Positions 1 through 10,628 of a stretch of DNA of 64,000 bases are shown one piece after another. Position numbers and translations under genes: made by a program. Numbering within the stretch: position 1 is the stretch's first letter; each line of letters begins with the position of its first letter. The DNA comes from Aquilaria yunnanensis (lineage: Eukaryota > Streptophyta > Magnoliopsida > Malvales > Thymelaeaceae). The stretch is taken from positions 25,714,953-25,778,952 of the forward strand of contig CM077600.1 of the NCBI GenBank assembly GCA_039654915.1, in the 5' to 3' direction. The notes beneath the pieces were generated by a model. It was not told where the DNA came from. It was given only the letters and a program-made list of their open reading frames with translations, and did no database searches.

Positions 1-440
1 CAAAGAACTATTAATAATGGAAAAAAAATAATTTCTTCAAAAGAACAAGCATGAATTCATAAAGGAACAAACTGTTACTAATAAAAGTACAAAAAGCTAC
101 TAATAATAGAATAAATAACTAGTTCATCTAAAGAACAAACATAAGCAAATAAAATTACAAACACATACTGATAAAAAAAAATATAAAGAAATGCTAATAA
201 AATAACAAATATCAAGTTCATTTAAAGAAATAACCATAAGCTAACAAAGGAATAAATACTTGCTAATAAAAAAAATTAAAAAGTTACAAATAAAAGAACA
301 ATCAACTGGCAAATAAGAGAACAGAAAATAGTTTCTCTAAAAGAACAAGTAGAAACTTATAAAAGAACAAACTGCTATTAATAAGGATACGAATAGCTAC
401 TAAAAAACAAATAACTAATTACTAATGAAAAAGTGAAAAC
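1..440. repeat. A-rich degenerate tandem repeat
   Basis: About four diverged copies of an A-rich unit. A TTC-(t/a)-AAAGAA landmark recurs near 31, 121, 214 and 331, giving spacings of about 90-117 bp. The blocks at 31-103 and 331-400 are clearly alike (shared AAAGAACAAG, GAACAAACTG and AGCTACT words). The array runs off the left edge of the window, so its full size is unknown. No coding potential is seen. Confidence 0.55.
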
Positions 441-449
441 TAAAATAGA

Positions 450-1010
450 GATGGTAAGTGGGTGAGTGAAATTCATCACCTGTGGATATCTACCTATGAC
501 GGGTGAGTAAACAGGTAAAAATGCTTGTAATGGGGTTGACATGGGTAGCAAATCACACCCGTTTGGCGGGTATAAACAAGTGGCAAGTAGGGGGTATCAT
601 CATAAGTAAATCCACCATACCTACTCACAAAACCAAAGAGTGTAAATTTTCTACTTATTAATTATAATGTGATGCAACACCTACATTTAACTAATATTTT
701 ATACTAATTCTCATTGAATATTTTCTTGTATATATGTTATGATTTTGTGTATTTCATGATTTTGTTGTATTATATGTGGAGAATGACATTATATGTATTT
801 TTTATATTTTATTTTTATGAAATTTAAAAAACACAGTTTAAAATCGTGAGTTACTCGCGAGTACGGATTACCTGTGGGTCATGAGCATGGGTGAGATTTT
901 TCACCTGCTTGCGAATACCCGCAAAGTTGTGGATATTAAAAAAACCACGAGCACAGATGAAGAGTAGGGGTATCCACGTCCGATTCACCCCGTTGCCATC
1001 CTTAAACTAA
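450..1010. mobile_element. Possible degenerate hAT-like MITE
   Basis: Both ends carry a GATGG(T/C)AA motif followed by G-rich sequence, in inverted orientation (left near 448, right near 995-1005). The interior has GGGTA/CCCGC-type words typical of a widespread plant hAT-derived repeat. No clean target-site duplication was found, so the boundaries are approximate and the assignment is an inference. Confidence 0.3.
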
Positions 1011-2090
1011 AACATGTCTATTCACTAAACTGTGAGAATGACTAGGGCTTACAACTTAATGGAAGGATGGTGAAAAAAGGAAACCTTGGCCTTATAGTCA
1101 AGGTGAAAGTTGAACCATATTTTTAAATTTGAATAGAAACCTAACCTTAAAATACTGAGTTTGAGTTGATTTTAGAGGTAAAACACACACAAAATTCAGG
1201 TTGAATGGAACCAGTTTGCATTTCAATGATCAAAGTGGGGCTAAATTGACTAACTCGGAACTATTAAAAAATACCATCCTCCTAGGCAAATTATACTAAG
1301 TTACACAAACACAACACCCCCTTGCCTACCTCCAATCTACTACTTAACACACTGGGACAAACCTTAGAGTTAACACGTTCAGTCTCTCAATTAGGTAGAT
1401 GGCAAACCCTAGTGGCCCTTGCCAACGAACCATGTGATTGGATCCAATTTCATCATGCGTGCTCATCCTCGACTCTTTACCTCATCCCCTGTCCTCAATA
1501 CCTCCCTCCCTTCACCTCTCCATCTATGTCATTTTCCGAGCAAGTAAGTAGCAACTTAGTTAGAATCTAAAAAAGGTAACACTTTACTTTCATAATTCAC
1601 AACAACTCGATCATAATCTCACTTTTGTAATTGATTTGATAAATTGAGTCACTCGGTCTAACGAAGGTTCTCATTTAAATTGGTAATTTGTTGCTACTTA
1701 GGTATAGTTGTCCTTTTTACTCCCTAATCCAAAATCAATCATCTGCCTTGTGTAAAAAAAATTGAGATGATAAATAAATTGAACCATTTGCTATATATAT
1801 ATATATATATATAGGTTACAGGCTTCCAATCTATTAGTGCTGGGCTTAATTTGAGCCCAACTTGAATTAGTTTGGTTCAGATCCTTTGAATTTTTTAGTT
1901 TGCCTTGAGATGAGGTATGGGGGTAAGTATGTTATTTATGTTTAGTGTTCAACCCAAACCCGAAATTTTTTCTAACTCAACTTTCACCCTTAGGTTAAAG
2001 TTAAAACATGTTTGGGAGGTTAAATTGTTTGAAATTTAAAGTCCATAGGCTAAGCTGATCAACTTCAAACAGTGTGAGGTATATTTTAGC
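1011..2090. other. Intergenic region, no gene seen
   Basis: AT-rich sequence upstream of the LeuRS gene. It includes a perfect (TA)11 microsatellite at 1792-1813. The only open stretch (1322-1570) starts with TTG, has no recognisable domain and is not supported as a gene. Confidence 0.6.
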
Positions 2091-2098
2091 CAAAACTA

Positions 2099-2126
2099 AA
2101 ACCCTAATCTTAATTCGCCGTATATA
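2099..2126 (+). promoter_or_regulatory. LeuRS promoter: telo-box and TATA
   Basis: An exact AAACCCTAA telo-box lies at 2099-2107 and a TATATA box at 2121-2126, about 110-140 bp before the 5' intron. Telo-boxes are known to be common in plant promoters of translation-machinery genes, which fits the downstream tRNA synthetase. Transcription probably starts about 30 bp after the TATA box (inference). Confidence 0.55.
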
Positions 2127-2239
2127 GCACACTGCACACCATTACCACCAACTGTTTCTTCTTTCCAGCGTCGCAGGGTTCAACGACAGAATTCTCGGTG
2201 AGATTGGAACTTCGAAGCTCTAATCCGCTACTCTAATTG

Positions 2240-2366
2240 GTGAGTTTCTTCCTCCATGGTTAAGTTCTGATGGGAACTTTTAACCCCTGATGGGTTCTCG
2301 TTTCGCTGCTTCAGCGCTTCGCTCGACTCCTTCTTTGCTTCCTCACCTTCCCTGCTTCATTTGCAG
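2240..2366 (+). other. LeuRS 5'-UTR intron (predicted)
   Basis: A strong donor (TTG|GTGAGTTTC) at 2240 and a strong acceptor (CATTTGCAG|TGCTC) ending at 2366 define a 127-bp intron. It ends 10 bp before the ATG that aligns with the usual cytosolic LeuRS start. An upstream in-frame ATG at 2290 lies inside this intron, so it would be present only in unspliced or alternatively initiated transcripts. Confidence 0.6.
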
Positions 2367-2376
2367 TGCTCGGCAG

Positions 2377-5300
2377 ATGACGACGGAGGGAAGAAGTTTT
2401 GCCAGACGAGATCGGTTGCTGGAGATAGAGTCTAAGGTCCGAACATGGTGGGAAGAGCATAACGTTTTCCAGGCCGAAGCCGGCGACGGATTGCCTAAAC
2501 CCGGCGAGAAGTTCTTCGGCAACTTCCCCTTCCCCTACATGAATGGATTCCTTCATCTGGGTCACGCCTTCTCGCTTTCGAAGCTCGAATTCGCGGCGGC
2601 TTACCATCGATTGAGAGGTGCGAATGTGTTGCTTCCCTTTGCTTTCCACTGCACCGGCATGCCCATTAAAGCTTCGGCTGATAAGCTTGCCCGCGAGATC
2701 CAGCAGTTCGGAGATCCACCGGTGTTTCCAGGGTCCGCGGAGGCGGACAAGCCGGAGGTTCCCGCACCAGAAGGAGCTCAGGAGACCAACGCACCAGAAG
2801 GAGCTCAGGAGACCAACGCACCAGATAAGTTCAAGGGGAAGAAGTCAAAGGCAGCTTCCAAGTCGAGTGGGCAGATGTTTCAGTGGGAGATTATGAGGAG
2901 TTTTGGCTTGCCTGACAGCGAGATATCGAAATTCCAGAACTCATACCAGTGGTTGAGCTTCTTCCCTCCTCTAGCAGTGGAAGATCTCAAGGCATTTGGC
3001 CTGGGCTGCGATTGGAGACGCTCCTTTGTTACCACAGACATGAACCCTTTCTTCGATTCGTTCGTGAAGTGGCAGATGAGAAAGCTGAAATCCATGGGTA
3101 AGATTGTTAAGGATGTTAGGTATACTATATACTCTCCTCTGGATGGCCAACCTTGTGCTGACCATGACAGAGCTAGTGGTGAAGGAGTACAGCCTCAAGA
3201 CTACACCATTATTAAGATGGAACTGGTGCCACCATTCCCTGGTAAATTAGGACCTTTGGATGGGAGAAAAGTGTTTCTGGCTGCTGCAACTCTGAGGCCT
3301 GAGACAATGTACGGGCAGACAAATGCTTGGGTGTTGCCGGATGGGAAATATGGAGCTTTTGAGATTAATGAGACCGATGTCTTTATTTTGACAGAGAGGG
3401 CAGCTCTTAACCTTGCATATCAGAAATTCTCCAGGATTCCCGAGAAACCCACTTGCCTGATTGAGCTGACTGGTCATGATCTGATTGGTCTTCCCGTAAA
3501 ATCACCACTTTCCTTCAATGAAATTATATATGCTCTGCCAATGTTGACTATTCTGACTGACAAAGGAACTGGTATTGTTACCAGTGTGCCTAGTGATGCT
3601 CCTGATGATTATATGGCGTTGCATGATTTGAAGGCGAAACCAGCTCTTAGAGCCAAGTATGGCGTGAAAGATGAGTGGGTATTGCCCTTTGAGATAGTTC
3701 CCATAATTGATATTCCTGGCTTTGGAGACAAGGCAGCAGAGAAAGTGTGCACAGATCTCAAGATTAAAAGCCAGAATGAAAAGGATAAGCTTGCAGAAGC
3801 AAAGAGGTTGACATACTTGAAGGGGTTTACCGAGGGAACAATGCTGGTTGGAGAATTTGCAGGGAGCAAGGTTCAAGAAGCTAAGCCCTTGATTAGAACC
3901 AAGCTGATTGAGACAGGTGAGGCAGTTATGTATAGTGAACCTGAGAAGAAGGTTATGTCCAGGTCTGGTGATGAATGTGTCGTGGCACTGACCGATCAAT
4001 GGTATATTACTTATGGGGAACAAGAGTGGAAGACACTGGCGGAGGAGTGCTTATCTAGCATGAATCTCTACTCTAATGAGACTCGACATGGCTTTGAACA
4101 CACTTTGAGCTGGCTGAACCAGTGGGCTTGCTCACGATCTTTTGGGCTTGGTACTCGCATTCCTTGGGATGAAGAATTCCTTGTTGAGTCATTGTCTGAC
4201 TCGACAATATACATGGCTTTCTACACCGTTGCTCATATATTGCAAAATGGTGACATGTATGGCAGGGGGACCGGTCAAGTGAAACCGGAACAAATGACGG
4301 ATGATGTTTGGGACTTCCTTTTTTGTGGTGGACCTCATCCTAAAACTTGCAGTATTGACTCCTCCATTCTTAATAAGATGAAGCAGGAGTTTGAGTACTG
4401 GTATCCATTTGATCTACGTGTCTCTGGTAAAGACCTCATCCAGAATCATTTGACATTCTGCATCTACAACCACACAGCTGTCATGGCCAAGCATCATTGG
4501 CCTCGTGGATTCAGATGCAATGGGCATATTATGCTTAATTCTGAGAAAATGTCGAAGTCTACTGGAAATTTCAGAACACTGCACCAGGCCATTGAGGAGT
4601 TCTCAGCTGATGCCACACGTTTCTCTTTAGCTGATGCTGGTGATGGTCTAGATGATGCCAATTTTGTGTTCGATACTGCAAATACTGCTATTCTGAGGCT
4701 TACAAAAGAGATATCTTGGATGGAAGAAATGCTGGTTGTGGAATCATTTCTGCGCATGGGTCCCCCATCCACTTATGCTGATAAGGTTTTCGAGAATGAA
4801 ATAAACGTAGCTGTGAAAAGGACAGAGGAACATTATAGGGACTACATGTTCCGTGAAGCTCTGAAAAGTGGATTTTATGATCTTCAAGCTGCTAGGGACG
4901 AATACAGGTTTTCTTGTGGCTTTGGGGGCATGAACCGTGATTTAGTTTGGCGTTTTATGGATGTTCAAACTCGTCTCATAACTCCAATCTGCCCACACTA
5001 TGCTGAACATGTATGGCGGGATATTTTGAGAAAGGACGGTTTTGTGGTGAAAGCAGGGTGGCCTGTAGCTAACACTCCTGATCTTAGATTACAGAGTGCT
5101 AACATATATTTGCAGGGTGCCATTGGTACGATGAGGAAGCTGCTTCAGAAACAGATGTTGGGTTCCAAGAAAGCAAACAAGCAGGGAACCCCTGGTGCAA
5201 CACCACGTGAGAATACTTTGAAAGGCTTGATATATGTGAAGGAGTTATATGATGGTTGGGAGGCAGAATGCTTGCAGATACTTGAGAGCAAGTTTGACTG

Positions 5301-5658
5301 TGAGACCCGTCAGTTTGCACCTGAAGCAGAGATCTTAGAGGCTTTGAGAAACAGCAGTGTTGGACAGGCTGCAAACTTCAAGCAAACCCAGAAGCTCTGC
5401 ATGCCGTTCCTGAGGTTTAAGAAGGATGAAGCAATTAAACTTGGGACTCAAGCTTTGGATCTGAGACTGCCCTTTGGGGAGATTGAGGTCCTTAGTGAGA
5501 ATCTGGACCTCATCAAAAGACATCTCGATCTAAAGGAGGTGGAGATATTATCAGCAACTGATCCTGATGCTCGCAATAAAGCAGGCTCGCTTGCTTATCT
5601 CCTGGATCAGAATCCTCCCTCCCCTGGGGAGCCAACTGCCATTTTCTTAACAAGGTAA
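2377..5658 (+). CDS. Leucyl-tRNA synthetase, cytosolic (eukaryotic/archaeal type)
   Basis: Class I aminoacyl-tRNA synthetase that charges tRNA-Leu with leucine for cytosolic protein synthesis. One coding exon encodes 1093 residues from the ATG at 2377; the plant cytosolic enzyme is about 1090. Seen in the sequence: the HLGH form of the HIGH signature at residues 60-63, the CP1 editing domain with TLRPET at 305-310, the KMSKS loop at 724-728, then the anticodon-binding and C-terminal regions. I chose ATG 2377 over in-frame ATG 2290 because MTTEG...[10 protein letters not shown] matches the family's usual beginning and because 2290 lies within a predicted 5' intron. The upstream start would add 29 Arg/Ser-rich residues without acidic residues, resembling an organellar presequence. 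A 27-bp in-frame duplication lies in a Glu/Lys-rich insert. Function is secure; start choice is about 75% sure. Confidence 0.95.
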   Translation: MTTEGRSFARRDRLLEIESKVRTWWEEHNVFQAEAGDGLPKPGEKFFGNFPFPYMNGFLHLGHAFSLSKLEFAAAYHRLRGANVLLPFAFHCTGMPIKASADKLAREIQQFGDPPVFPGSAEADKPEVPAPEGAQETNAPEGAQETNAPDKFKGKKSKAASKSSGQMFQWEIMRSFGLPDSEISKFQNSYQWLSFFPPLAVEDLKAFGLGCDWRRSFVTTDMNPFFDSFVKWQMRKLKSMGKIVKDVRYTIYSPLDGQPCADHDRASGEGVQPQDYTIIKMELVPPFPGKLGPLDGRKVFLAAATLRPETMYGQTNAWVLPDGKYGAFEINETDVFILTERAALNLAYQKFSRIPEKPTCLIELTGHDLIGLPVKSPLSFNEIIYALPMLTILTDKGTGIVTSVPSDAPDDYMALHDLKAKPALRAKYGVKDEWVLPFEIVPIIDIPGFGDKAAEKVCTDLKIKSQNEKDKLAEAKRLTYLKGFTEGTMLVGEFAGSKVQEAKPLIRTKLIETGEAVMYSEPEKKVMSRSGDECVVALTDQWYITYGEQEWKTLAEECLSSMNLYSNETRHGFEHTLSWLNQWACSRSFGLGTRIPWDEEFLVESLSDSTIYMAFYTVAHILQNGDMYGRGTGQVKPEQMTDDVWDFLFCGGPHPKTCSIDSSILNKMKQEFEYWYPFDLRVSGKDLIQNHLTFCIYNHTAVMAKHHWPRGFRCNGHIMLNSEKMSKSTGNFRTLHQAIEEFSADATRFSLADAGDGLDDANFVFDTANTAILRLTKEISWMEEMLVVESFLRMGPPSTYADKVFENEINVAVKRTEEHYRDYMFREALKSGFYDLQAARDEYRFSCGFGGMNRDLVWRFMDVQTRLITPICPHYAEHVWRDILRKDGFVVKAGWPVANTPDLRLQSANIYLQGAIGTMRKLLQKQMLGSKKANKQGTPGATPRENTLKGLIYVKELYDGWEAECLQILESKFDCETRQFAPEAEILEALRNSSVGQAANFKQTQKLCMPFLRFKKDEAIKLGTQALDLRLPFGEIEVLSENLDLIKRHLDLKEVEILSATDPDARNKAGSLAYLLDQNPPSPGEPTAIFLTR
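2764..2817 (+). repeat. 27-bp perfect tandem duplication inside LeuRS
   Basis: Two identical 27-bp copies (2764-2790 and 2791-2817) encode APEGAQETN twice, in a hydrophilic insert before a lysine-rich stretch. The frame is kept. Perfect identity suggests a recent slippage event or length polymorphism (inference). Confidence 0.9.
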
Positions 5659-5831
5659 AAAAGAAAAATATAGTCAGTTGATGAATGTTTTGATAGATAA
5701 ACCATCAAATAGAATAGACTGTTCTCTTGTGTTATAACTTCTGTGTACATTATGGAATTTCGTTGTGTTGAATTTTGTCTTTCTACGTCAAACTTGTTAG
5801 TGAGGTTTGGTTGTTGTAATTGCTTGTGCAG
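5655..5831 (+). other. Possible intron spanning the LeuRS stop codon
   Basis: AAG|GTAAAAAAG at 5655 looks like a donor and TTGTGCAG|GTGAAC ending at 5831 looks like an acceptor. Splicing would replace the genomic TAA by a TGA formed across the junction and leave the protein end (TR-stop) unchanged. The rest, to about 6000, is probably 3' UTR. Transcript data would be needed to confirm this. Confidence 0.35.
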
Positions 5832-5999
5832 GTGAACTGTTGGGAGGATATCTTTTTTGTGCACAGGCATGCGAGTGTTGGTCACATGGTGAGGAATTGT
5901 GCAGGCTTCTTTCTGAAATACAGAATCCTGTTGGTTATGTTTTATGATTATTGTTTTTGACATGATGCAATTTTAACTAAATGTACTTTAGAATTTAGC

Positions 6000-8052
6000 A
6001 TTTTTCTGTTGGTATTACAATTTTTTGCAATTAGCTGACAGCCCCGATTAGCATAAATATAGAATCATATGGGAATTATAGGTGTTAAGAACTATAAATA
6101 GGCTCTAAAATCACGAAAATAGCTATTCGGCATTAAAAACCAGATCTCGTGCGTGGTGCTTTTCTTCAATTCGGATACTCTGTCCCCTTCTCTGCCTTGT
6201 CTCGTTAATAGTATACTGACACGTGTATGATTGGAGAAAGACATTAATCTTTGCCGTTTCCTACCCCTAGGCTAAGGATCACTGGAGACAGTCTAAACTG
6301 GACTGGACGCATTTCTTCAAACTTGTACCTGGCATTCCCAACATGTGGATCTCCATTCTCATTAAGGTCTTCAATTTACCATAGGAGAGTTAGGAGAGTT
6401 AGACCGCCCCGTTTGGTTATTGCCAGTGATTAGCATTAAAGTTTTTGAAAAAAAGTATCAAAATGTGACTATTATCTCTAGTGGTTTCATCTTTGTCATT
6501 AATAAATTATTTAAAATTTTAATATTAATCATAAAATTTGTTTCTAAATACGACAATGTGAGTAAGAGCAAGAAGCCGTAAGCTCAAATCAAGACAGTTC
6601 CAAAGACTGCCTCCAAGGAGGATTAAATGGGAAAAGCTTAAAAGAAGCTTTACAAGTTTCACAGCTTTTCGCGTCGAGTCTTATAACTATACGAGTTTTT
6701 ATTTGATTTATATATGTTTGAAAATGTGAGCTACGTTAGTCCTATATTGGACGGGACTGATGGGAAATCTATGTGGCGCTTGATGGCCATTAACTCTTGT
6801 CCAGTTGGCACATATATGTGGACTTAATTGTGAAAAATGAAAGTTATGTGGAAAGTTTTACAAACACAAAATTATGGATATTTAAGGCATAGTTAGACAA
6901 AATTCACTCTCTTACTCTCTCTCAAACAAAGTTCTCCCATCCTTTCCATCTTATCCTGGCTATTAATTTTCTTTCTCTACCGTTTAATCTCATATTTTTT
7001 GTTATGAAATTTAAGGTTTTTGATATTCAAGTAACATCTAATGTCAACATTCAACTCGGCAAACAAACACTTTCCACTGAGACATTTTATCGAACATGTT
7101 GCCTTCATTTTTTGCTGGCCAAAAATCAAGCAAATTTAGCTAAAAAAGAAACCAAATTCGCCTACTAGAAATCACATTGGTCTTGTCAACAAATCCAATT
7201 AGGCAACAAAGGAAATTGGCTAGCAATCAAATTGGCCAACAAACAAATTGGGCAGAAATCAAAATGGCCAACAAACGCCAATAAATGCAAATATGTAAAC
7301 AATGATTTATGGACTGAAAAATGATTTCAGAAAATGAATCCAAAGTTCATTAGCACTAGTTTTATTAGTATTATAGTTCCACTTCTCCCTACTTTAATAA
7401 GGGAACAACATCATTGCAAGAAAAAAAATATATATGTACCTGTTCCAAGTAGTATATTTCTTGAAGTCCACTATTATAATTTGGCTCGACCGAAAAATTT
7501 TGCTATCTTTGGCCAAAAAATCAAATCGGCCTACAAATGCAAATAAATGTTTGGCCAGCGCTGATGTTCGGGTTGTGACCCACAACCGCCTTATGGCTCA
7601 AACTTTGATCTATTGTTTATCTTAAATTGACAGCTGGTGACTTGCTCCGGCAAGTGGCGGTGGGCTCATATGATTGACCTCCAAACAAATGCAGACAACG
7701 ATTGTAAGGAAGAGATTTTGCGTGTATTGGATTCAAAATTGGCTATTGATTTGTAATAGAGGCGGGCAAAGGCTGCGACCTCATCGAAGATCTTGTGATG
7801 CCTATGCTTTGGTCAGACGATGATGGATGAAATTGGGAAAGGAGTTGCCGGAGTGGGATGGTTGAAATCAAGGAGGGAAGAAAAGCAAGGGTGGCTGGAT
7901 TGGGTGGTGAGGCCTAAAATTCCTATAATTTTGTGTTTGTGCATGAAACTTTCATTTTTTATTTTTTTTTGCAATTACTATACCAATATGGCTATATGTG
8001 CAAGGTGGGTAAGAGAATAACTCCACTTTTACAAACTGGGCAAGAAATAACA
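6000..8052. other. Intergenic region, no gene seen
   Basis: AT-rich. Several short open frames (for example 7334-7625 and 7820-8020) overlap on both strands, lack domains and look like chance. Around 7100-7310 the words CAACAAA and AAATTGG recur loosely. No TIR pair or LTR was resolved. Confidence 0.5.
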
Positions 8053-8060
8053 CTTTTATG

Positions 8061-9081
8061 TAGGGGTGTTCATGGTGTGGTTTATTGCGGTTTAAGGTCA
8101 AACCCGTAACCGCATCACATATTAAGCGGTTTCATACTTTAGAAACCGTAACCGCACCACTTTATATACGAATTCGGAAAAAATCAAACCGCATAATTGC
8201 GGTTTGGTTGCGGTTTGATTGCGGTTTTTTTACGTCAGAAATCCATTATACTAACTTGGAATAATTAGTATAATCACATAACATAGATAACAAAATTAAA
8301 TACAATCCAATCCAATCCATAAAATGAACACACACAAGAAATAAAAATATCAAACAAGTCAAAGTTATCATCCTAAACCATACACGCATATGAAACATAT
8401 TGTTATTGTCTATTTGTTATCACCAAAGCACATAAATAAGAAACTCCTTATCTGCAACATTCCAGCATCATAGACTGTCAAAGCAAAGATGTATTCCTCA
8501 AATCTCAATGCCTAGACAATGGTGCCTAAAATATCATTTACAATCAAACAAAACAATATCAATCTATTATCTTTGAATGAGTTATGAAAACAAAAGTAAA
8601 AAAAAAATGCATTCTTACCTAAAAGAGGAATGGAAGAAAAACATTTCAATTACCATTGGCATTGGGAGTAAAAGATGACTTAGGTGTTTTTGTGGAAAGC
8701 TCTGGCAATCATCAACATGTAAATGGTATAAAAAAAAGTATCAAGACACATATATACTAATTTATTAACCATAGATATAAATAGGTTTGAGGCCCAATGT
8801 TAGTAAATAGGGTATTTGAAAGAAATAGAAATTAAAAGAGAGGAAAAATAAATAATTAGGTATATAATTTTAATTTATATTTGATTAAACATTACTTATC
8901 GGTCCGGTGCGGTTTTTATCGGTTTTGATATTTAAAAACCATGACCGCACCATATGATATGCGGTTTTAAAATTTCTAAACCCGAACCATAACCAAAACC
9001 ATATAAAACCGCATAAATTCGATTTGGTATGGATTGGTTTATGCGGTTTTGCGGGTTCACCGGATTCCGTGCACACCCCTA
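8061..9081. mobile_element. Non-autonomous hAT element (1021 bp)
   Basis: Terminal inverted repeats begin TAGGGGTGT and end ACACCCCTA. They are flanked by a perfect 8-bp target duplication CTTTTATG (8053-8060 and 9082-9089), the hallmark size for hAT elements. Subterminal regions on both sides hold many GCGGTTT/AAACCGC motifs, probable transposase-binding clusters. The AT-rich core encodes no transposase, so the element depends on an autonomous relative. Confidence 0.85.
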
Positions 9082-9260
9082 CTTTTATGTGCCATATAGG
9101 ATTTTTCGTCAAGGCTGTCATCTATAGGATTAATAGAGATCACATTTTTTAAAATATATGACTCAAATAAAAAATTATAAGGATATAGGACTCAACTAGA
9201 ATAGTTGTGAAACTTATAAGACTGATTTTGACATTTCCCCAGATTAAATAGTATTCTTTT

Positions 9261-10628
9261 GGGATAAAATATTAGTTAGTCCTAAATTTTTTCATGTTTT
9301 GCCAACGTAGTCCTAAAACTTATCGACTTGCCAAAGTAGTCCGAAAACTACGAAATCGTTGGCTCTGTTAGTCTTAATTTGAATGTATTGCTAGGCGGTA
9401 AATAGAAAAGCTGATGTGGCATATGGAGGCCGTTAAATGGTGACTTTTGACCACATTTTCTATTATGAGGGTGAGTTTGCAATTAAAAATATAGTTTAGG
9501 GACCCAGTCCACAACTCACACATACATTTACAGCTTAAGCCCCTTAATTTGTCCACCCTGCTCCTTAGAAACCTAACGCTTTAATCCCTTCAGAATTGTA
9601 CAATCGAATAGAATCAGACTTATTCAGATACAATCATGATAGAATTCAAAGGTTTCAGATACAATTTGGGAATTGAACTACAAAAACAGAGACTTGAACA
9701 AACAGAGAAATCAAAATCGAATAATCCAAACAAAGAAATCAAACAGCCCAAACAGAGAAATCAAAATCGAACAACCATTTGTCCTCAGTTTTCTATTCTT
9801 CTTATTGTAGCAGTGGAATAGCGAGGATGCAGGCAGCGATGGCAGTACGGCGGTAAAAAAGATGGGCTTAGACGACGACAACTAGGTGGCCTCCAGCAGG
9901 ATGAGAGAATGGCAGTGGCGTTAGAGTCCGCAGATTCGGCGCTTGAATGCAATGTCGAAGTTCGCAACTCTCTTTATGTTATCATTGTAACGACGGATAA
10001 TGAGGAATGGCAGCCTCCAACAGGGAGGGAGGAGGGCGGGAAAAGGGCAGTAGCGTCGGCGATGACTAGGTGGCGAATGCAATAGGAGGGCGGTTGCGTC
10101 GGCGATGATTGGGATGAGGACAACGCTCGAACGTGGCGGGTTATAATGCTCCTCTCCTTTGATTCATTGTCGCGGGTGACTGGCAATGCCTGGAAACGTG
10201 TTTTCTGGCTAGGCGAGATGTTGGTGACGCTGTGACAGGCTGGAGTGGGTAACGGCGATGGAGCGACGGCGGGGAAGCGCGGGCGGTGTTTCAAGGGTGG
10301 TGGCGGCAGATGGAGGAGGTTAGGATTTTTGGGGCCAGGGAGTGAGGAATCAGGGACCAAAGGAGTAAGTTTCTTTTTCTTGCTAGTGTTTTGTAATTAT
10401 GGTCTGAGTCCCTGAACTATATGTGTTATTACAAAATTACCCTTAGAATAGAAAAGGTGATCAAGAGCCACCGTTTAATGGCCGTTAAATGCCACATTAG
10501 CTTTTCCGTAATTATGACTAACAGAGCTAATGATTTTCTACTTTTAAGACTACTTTGGAAATTGAATGAGTTTTAGGACTATGTTGGCAAAATATGAAAA
10601 GTTTTAGGACTGACTAATATTTTATCCT
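9261..10628. mobile_element. Non-autonomous MULE with GC-rich cargo (1368 bp)
   Basis: Long imperfect terminal inverted repeats of about 240 bp (ends GGGATAAAATATTAGT / ACTAATATTTTATCC) are flanked by a perfect 10-bp duplication GTATTCTTTT (9251-9260 and 10629-10638), as expected for Mutator-like elements. The interior, about 9780-10370, is much richer in G+C than the surroundings. It keeps open frames on the minus strand (9785-9967, 9974-10360) that are Pro/Ser-rich and not recognisable. This composition suggests captured host DNA (Pack-MULE), but no parent gene could be identified. Confidence 0.85.

Noticed and set aside
1322..1570. 82-codon open frame upstream of LeuRS
   Set aside because: It starts with TTG and has no domain, no splice context and no conserved-looking composition.
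2290..2376. Using ATG 2290 as the main LeuRS start
   Set aside because: It lies within a well-formed 127-bp 5' intron, and the protein from ATG 2377 has the family's normal N-terminus and length. It is kept only as a possible alternative.
2311..5523. Several antisense and alternate-frame open stretches over LeuRS
   Set aside because: They are shadows of the 1093-residue coding exon, with no recognisable products.
6720..6800. TRIM-like LTR start (GTTAGTCC...GGGACTGATGGG)
   Set aside because: Only a single loose match to the plant TRIM terminal phrase; no partner repeat or TSD could be found.
7334..8020. Overlapping short open frames on both strands
   Set aside because: Low-complexity AT-rich sequence with no domains and mutually overlapping frames.
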